DNA from: an uncultured Collinsella sp. | GTDB lineage: Bacteria > Actinomycetota > Coriobacteriia > Coriobacteriales > Coriobacteriaceae | Assembly: GCA_900544995.1 (NCBI GenBank) | Contig: UQXC01000039.1 | Location: forward strand, 1-17,866 | DNA length: 17,866 nucleotides | Reading direction: 5' to 3' | Shown here: positions 15,335 to 17,866 of the stretch, one piece after another | Layout: each line of letters starts with the position of its first letter | Position numbering within the stretch: position 1 is the stretch's first letter | Translations under genes and position numbers: made by a program | Notes under the pieces: generated by a model | What the model saw: only the letters and a program-made list of their open reading frames with translations | Databases searched by the model: none | What the model was told of the DNA's origin: nothing

Positions 15335-15669
15335 CGCTCCTCCCCGGCAATGCCGGCGCGTTTCATAAGCGAACGCAATGCCTTGTCCATCTCCTGCGGC
15401 GAGGAGATCCTCGTCTTGGGAGTCGCGAACAAGATGATGTCATAACCCGCAACGGGAAATCCGCAGCTGCGGGCGGCCTCGCGCATCACACGCTTAGAAC
15501 GGTTGCGCACAACTGCGCAACCGAGCCGTTTAGCACCAACGAAGGCGACCCTTCCGGAGTCGCCTTCGCCAACCGATTCACATATGGTCATTCGAATCAG
15601 AGGGTGATTGAAACGACGCCCCTGACTGAACACATGCTCGAAATCTTGCCGAGACTTAATAGTCTTCAT
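15331..15669 (-). CDS. rnpA: Ribonuclease P protein component
   Basis: This 112-residue protein is the cofactor of RNase P RNA, which matures the 5' ends of tRNAs. Family signatures are RFNHPLIRM (19-27) and the RNR motif RNRSKRVMREA (55-65). It starts at ATG 15669, 20 bases after the rpmH stop, with no clear Shine-Dalgarno, so its translation may depend on rpmH. The C-terminus overlaps yidD by four bases. Confidence 0.95.
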   Translation of the reverse strand: MKTIKSRQDFEHVFSQGRRFNHPLIRMTICESVGEGDSGRVAFVGAKRLGCAVVRNRSKRVMREAARSCGFPVAGYDIILFATPKTRISSPQEMDKALRSLMKRAGIAGEER

Positions 15670-15689
15670 GCGAGATGTGTGTATCGCTG

Positions 15690-15824
15690 CTAGACAGTGA
15701 GACGCTTGCGGCCCTTGGCGCGGCGACGGGCGAGCACGGCACGACCACCCTTGGTGGCCATACGGGCACGGAAGCCATGGGTCTTGGCACGCTTACGCTT
15801 ATTAGGCTGATACGTACGCTTCAT
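15690..15824 (-). CDS. rpmH: 50S ribosomal protein L34
   Basis: This 44-residue, highly basic protein begins MKRTYQPNKRKRAKTHGFRARM and is complete compared with the family (44-46 residues). The ATG at 15824 has AGGAGG 8 bases upstream. A longer in-frame start at 15884 lies in the leader and is rejected. It is the first gene of the unit driven by the promoter at 15897-15926. Confidence 0.98.
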   Translation of the reverse strand: MKRTYQPNKRKRAKTHGFRARMATKGGRAVLARRRAKGRKRLTV

Positions 15825-15852
15825 CTTAAGTTCCTCCTGCTGCATTTCGAGT

Positions 15853-15870
15853 GTCCGCGGGAGCGCGGAC
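15853..15870 (-). promoter_or_regulatory. Hairpin in the rpmH leader
   Basis: Seven-base perfect arms (GTCCGCG / CGCGGAC) with a 4-base loop fall about 20 bases after the predicted transcription start of rpmH and 28 bases before its start codon. It lacks a U-run, so it is not a simple terminator. It could stabilise the leader or bind a regulator. Confidence 0.4.
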
Positions 15871-15896
15871 GCAGATATAGACACGTGAGCTTGAAG

Positions 15897-15926
15897 ATTG
15901 TAGGGAAATCAATGTTCAAATGTCAA
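15897..15926 (-). promoter_or_regulatory. Promoter of rpmH-rnpA-yidD-yidC-jag
   Basis: A perfect -35 TTGACA (15921-15926) and a -10 TACAAT (15897-15902) are separated by 18 bases on the minus strand. Transcription would begin near 15890, giving a leader of about 65 bases before rpmH. It is the best sigma-A-type promoter in the window. Confidence 0.8.
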
Positions 15927-15999
15927 GAAATCAAAGGTAAAAGGTTGCGTAGTTCACACGGTTCCCCCATAAGCTCAACCGAGATTTGCGCCGCATGGC

Positions 16000-16088
16000 A
16001 ACTTTTCACGATATTTCATCGAGTTTTCAACAGGTCATGTTGGCAATGTTAAGAACTTTTCGCCCGTTTTCCAAAGTTTTCAACAGGT
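16000..16088 (+). repeat. Tandem 53-54 bp repeat of DnaA-box-like elements
   Basis: Two units each contain AACTTTTC (16000-16007; 16054-16061), then 13-14 bases, then AGTTTTCAACAGGT (16022-16035; 16075-16088). The AACTTTTC copies are 54 bases apart and the 14-mers 53 apart. The sequence between them is not conserved, as expected for spaced protein-binding sites rather than a recent duplication. Confidence 0.7.
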
Positions 16089-16169
16089 TTTGAAAAGTTG
16101 TCGAAAGATGAGAAACATTGCGCGGTGAGCTACTATTTGTTCGAAACCTTTTGAAAGATTGCGAGCGGC

Positions 16170-17522
16170 ATGTCTGACGACTTTTACACCATGGTCGATT
16201 CCGGAGACCCGGCACCCGACAACGAGCACATCACCGGCGTGCGCGAAAAGCGCGGCCAGGAAGAGCAGGCCGCTGCGAAAGCGCAGGGTGCCATGTATGC
16301 AGCACGCATCGCGGTCTATGACGACATGCTGTCGACGCCGCGCGTCATCGTCATCGAACCGAAGGACGTGCGCACCTATCTGGAAGAGACAACCAACACC
16401 GTCTACCAGTGCATGAAAGAGCAGGGCGGGCACATCTCGCTCATGGTTATCCGCGAGATTGTCGAAAACTTTATCCACGCCCACTTTGCAGAGCCCATCA
16501 TCTCGATCCTAGACGGCGGCGACACCATCCGATTCGCAGATCAGGGACCGGGAATCGACGACAAGGAGCGCGCCTTCGATTTTGGCGTCACCAGCGCAAA
16601 CAGCAACATGAAGCGATACATCCGCGGAACCGGAGCCGGGTTTCCCATGGTGCAGGAGTACTTGGAAAACGCCGGCGGCGCCGTATCCATCGAGGACAAC
16701 ATGGGCAACGGCACCGTGGTCACGGTAAGCCTGGACCCCAAACGCGTGCAGGAAATCGAGCGCGCCGGAGGGCGAGGGGCCGCCGTGCGCCCCGAGACGG
16801 AGCAGTCAGCATACCCCCTACCCGACACGTTTGCACAGCAACCTGTGATAGCGCAGCAGATGCAGCAACCCGTGGCGCACATGCAGCAACCTGGAGCTTT
16901 TCCAGTGCAAGATCCCCAGGTATCGCTGGGCCACACGGCGCAAAGCATGCCGGAGACCATAAACTCGGCAGGTCTGGACACAAGCGTCGCGCAACAGACG
17001 GCGGCCATGCCGAACGTCCAGCAAATGGGCTACCAACCGTACCCCCAAGGGTATCCTCCCCAATATATGCCGCAGCAGGGATATGCCCAGCCGTATCCGC
17101 AGCAGTACCCCCAGGGATACCAGCAGCCGTATCAGCAGATGCCGCAGGGGCAATTTAACCCTTGGTCCCAGCAGATGCCGCCGCAGCCTTACCAACAGTG
17201 GCCGCAAAGTTTTCAACAGCAGGTGCCGCCCATGCAGAGTTCTCAACAACCAGCAGCTCAAATGATGTATCCTAATGCGGCGAATCAACACGCACAACCG
17301 CAGCCGGACGTGTTTGTAAGCGAACGCGGCAACGCCGCATTGGGGTATCTGGCCCAACATCAAGAGTGCGGCGCAACGGACTTGGCGCGGGCGTTTGGAA
17401 ACTCCGCACCCACCTGGTCGCGCACGCTCAACGATTTGGCACAGGCGGGCTTGGTGGTCAAACATGGGCAGAAATACCATCTGACCGAAATTGGAAGCGC
17501 TCGCGTGCGGGCTCAGGCATAA
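16170..17522 (+). CDS. GHKL-ATPase protein with Q/P/Y-rich tail and C-terminal winged helix
   Basis: This 450-residue protein has three parts. Residues about 90-190 form a GHKL ATP-binding domain: N-box REIVENFIHAHF (E96, N100), DQGPGID (124-130), GTGAGFPMVQEYLENAGG (153-170), NGTVVTVSL (180-188). There is no phospho-acceptor histidine domain, sensor region or membrane segment. Residues about 212-380 are low-complexity, rich in Q, P, Y and M (repeats such as QPYPQGYPPQY). Residues about 383-450 form a winged helix (GATDLARAFGNSAPTWSRTLNDLAQAGLVV). The ATG at 16170 has only a weak ribosome site (GCGAG). The gene sits between the candidate oriC and dnaA, with 15 bases to the dnaA start, so both are probably co-transcribed. 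A role in origin function or dnaA control is a reasonable but untested inference. Confidence 0.85.
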   Translation: MSDDFYTMVDSGDPAPDNEHITGVREKRGQEEQAAAKAQGAMYAARIAVYDDMLSTPRVIVIEPKDVRTYLEETTNTVYQCMKEQGGHISLMVIREIVENFIHAHFAEPIISILDGGDTIRFADQGPGIDDKERAFDFGVTSANSNMKRYIRGTGAGFPMVQEYLENAGGAVSIEDNMGNGTVVTVSLDPKRVQEIERAGGRGAAVRPETEQSAYPLPDTFAQQPVIAQQMQQPVAHMQQPGAFPVQDPQVSLGHTAQSMPETINSAGLDTSVAQQTAAMPNVQQMGYQPYPQGYPPQYMPQQGYAQPYPQQYPQGYQQPYQQMPQGQFNPWSQQMPPQPYQQWPQSFQQQVPPMQSSQQPAAQMMYPNAANQHAQPQPDVFVSERGNAALGYLAQHQECGATDLARAFGNSAPTWSRTLNDLAQAGLVVKHGQKYHLTEIGSARVRAQA

Positions 17523-17537
17523 GGAACGGGAGAGACA

Positions 17538-17866
17538 GTGGACGAGGAAGCAAGCATCATCCTGGGGGATGCCATCGCCTTTTGTCAGCGCGACGGCCAA
17601 GATGCGCGCCTCATCAACATGCTGGGGCAATCGCGCGCCGTGAGCCTGACCGAGGACACCTTGACGATTGAGGCCCCCTCACGATTTGCCATCGCTCAGC
17701 TCAAAAAGCATCAGCCGACCATCGAGGCGTACCTGGAAGAGATCGCTTTTGCACCGATAGCGCTCAACATCGTGGCACCGCAGGGCACCGCGGCAGATAA
17801 TGCCGTACCCGCGGCATCCGTCGTCCCCCCGGCGGCCGCTACCGCCGCAGTGTCGGTAGAGGCTGG
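17538..17866 (+). CDS. dnaA: Chromosomal replication initiator DnaA, N-terminal part (runs off window)
   Basis: An open frame begins with GTG at 17538, with GGGAG 5 bases upstream, and continues to the window end (109 complete codons). The first 70 residues match DnaA domain I (LTEDTLTIEAPSRFAIAQLKKHQPTIEAYL). An Ala/Val/Pro-rich linker, probably domain II, follows from about residue 76. The usual tryptophan-leucine motif of domain I is not evident. The AAA+ and DNA-binding domains lie outside the window. The position beside rpmH and oriC supports the call. Confidence 0.85.
   Translation, partial: MDEEASIILGDAIAFCQRDGQDARLINMLGQSRAVSLTEDTLTIEAPSRFAIAQLKKHQPTIEAYLEEIAFAPIALNIVAPQGTAADNAVPAASVVPPAAATAAVSVEA

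Larger units (their letters stand above)
15825..16169. other. oriC: Candidate oriC region between rpmH and the ATPase gene
   Basis: These 345 bases contain no gene. The left part holds the rpmH leader and promoter. The right part (about 15999-16150) is AT-rich and full of DnaA-box-like TTTTC elements: AGTTTTCAACAGGT twice, AACTTTTC twice on plus and once inverted (16092-16099). TTTTCAACA differs from the TTWTNCACA consensus at one position. No perfect TTATCCACA is present. The position between rpmH and dnaA, with genes diverging on both sides, is typical of bacterial origins. The call is inferred; a second origin element between dnaA and dnaN lies outside the window. Confidence 0.5.

Noticed and set aside
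15825..15884. 20-residue N-terminal extension of L34
   Set aside because: L34 is 44-46 residues in the family, and the inner ATG has a strong AGGAGG; the extension is leader RNA with a hairpin.
16801..17280. Repetitive cag/ccg/tat-rich DNA as a possible mobile or CRISPR-like repeat
   Set aside because: The repeats follow the reading frame of the Q/P/Y-rich tail and vary in length and sequence; they reflect protein composition.

Overview
The window looks like the replication-origin neighbourhood of a Coriobacteriia chromosome, probably Collinsella or a close relative. That assignment is inferred from moderately high GC content, the gene order (dnaA / ATPase / oriC-like gap / rpmH-rnpA-yidD-yidC-jag-rsmG-parA-parB) and the protein families; no database search was possible. 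I see no mobile element, CRISPR array, tRNA or rRNA.

Layout, left to right. Positions 1-60 hold a GC-rich hairpin, followed by a two-gene minus-strand unit: a very large four-helix membrane protein with a split, degenerate M28-type peptidase domain (311-3472) and a small single-pass membrane protein (71-289). A divergent intergenic region (3473-3670) leads to two overlapping plus-strand WYL regulators (3671-5597) that resemble a PafB/PafC pair. They meet, tail to tail with overlapping stop codons, a DinG-type helicase fused to a DEDDh exonuclease (5594-8488). The helicase gene is itself coupled to ddl, D-Ala-D-Ala ligase (8482-9447). Across a short divergent gap lies rlmN (9533-10585, plus strand), with a strong intrinsic terminator and a degenerate parS-like palindrome after it.

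From 10720 to 15926 everything reads on the minus strand, away from the origin. A promoter at 15897-15926 serves rpmH, rnpA, yidD, yidC and jag, which end at a classical terminator (13646-13677). Then come rsmG, three parS sites spaced exactly 39 bp apart, parA, parB and a small YtxH-like membrane protein, which end at a second terminator (10720-10757). The 345-base gap between rpmH and the next gene (15825-16169) carries the rpmH promoter and a tandem array of DnaA-box-like elements, so it is a candidate oriC. On the other side, reading rightward, are a GHKL-ATPase / Q-P-Y-rich tail / winged-helix protein (16170-17522) and the start of dnaA (17538 to the window end).

The genes mostly serve chromosome replication and segregation (dnaA, oriC, parABS), ribosome and RNA biogenesis (rpmH, rnpA, rsmG, rlmN, jag), membrane protein insertion (yidC, yidD), cell-wall precursor synthesis (ddl) and DNA repair (dinG, WYL pair). 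The least explained items, and the best candidates for something undescribed, are the GHKL/low-complexity/winged-helix protein lodged between oriC and dnaA, and the apparently inactive, split M28 membrane protein.
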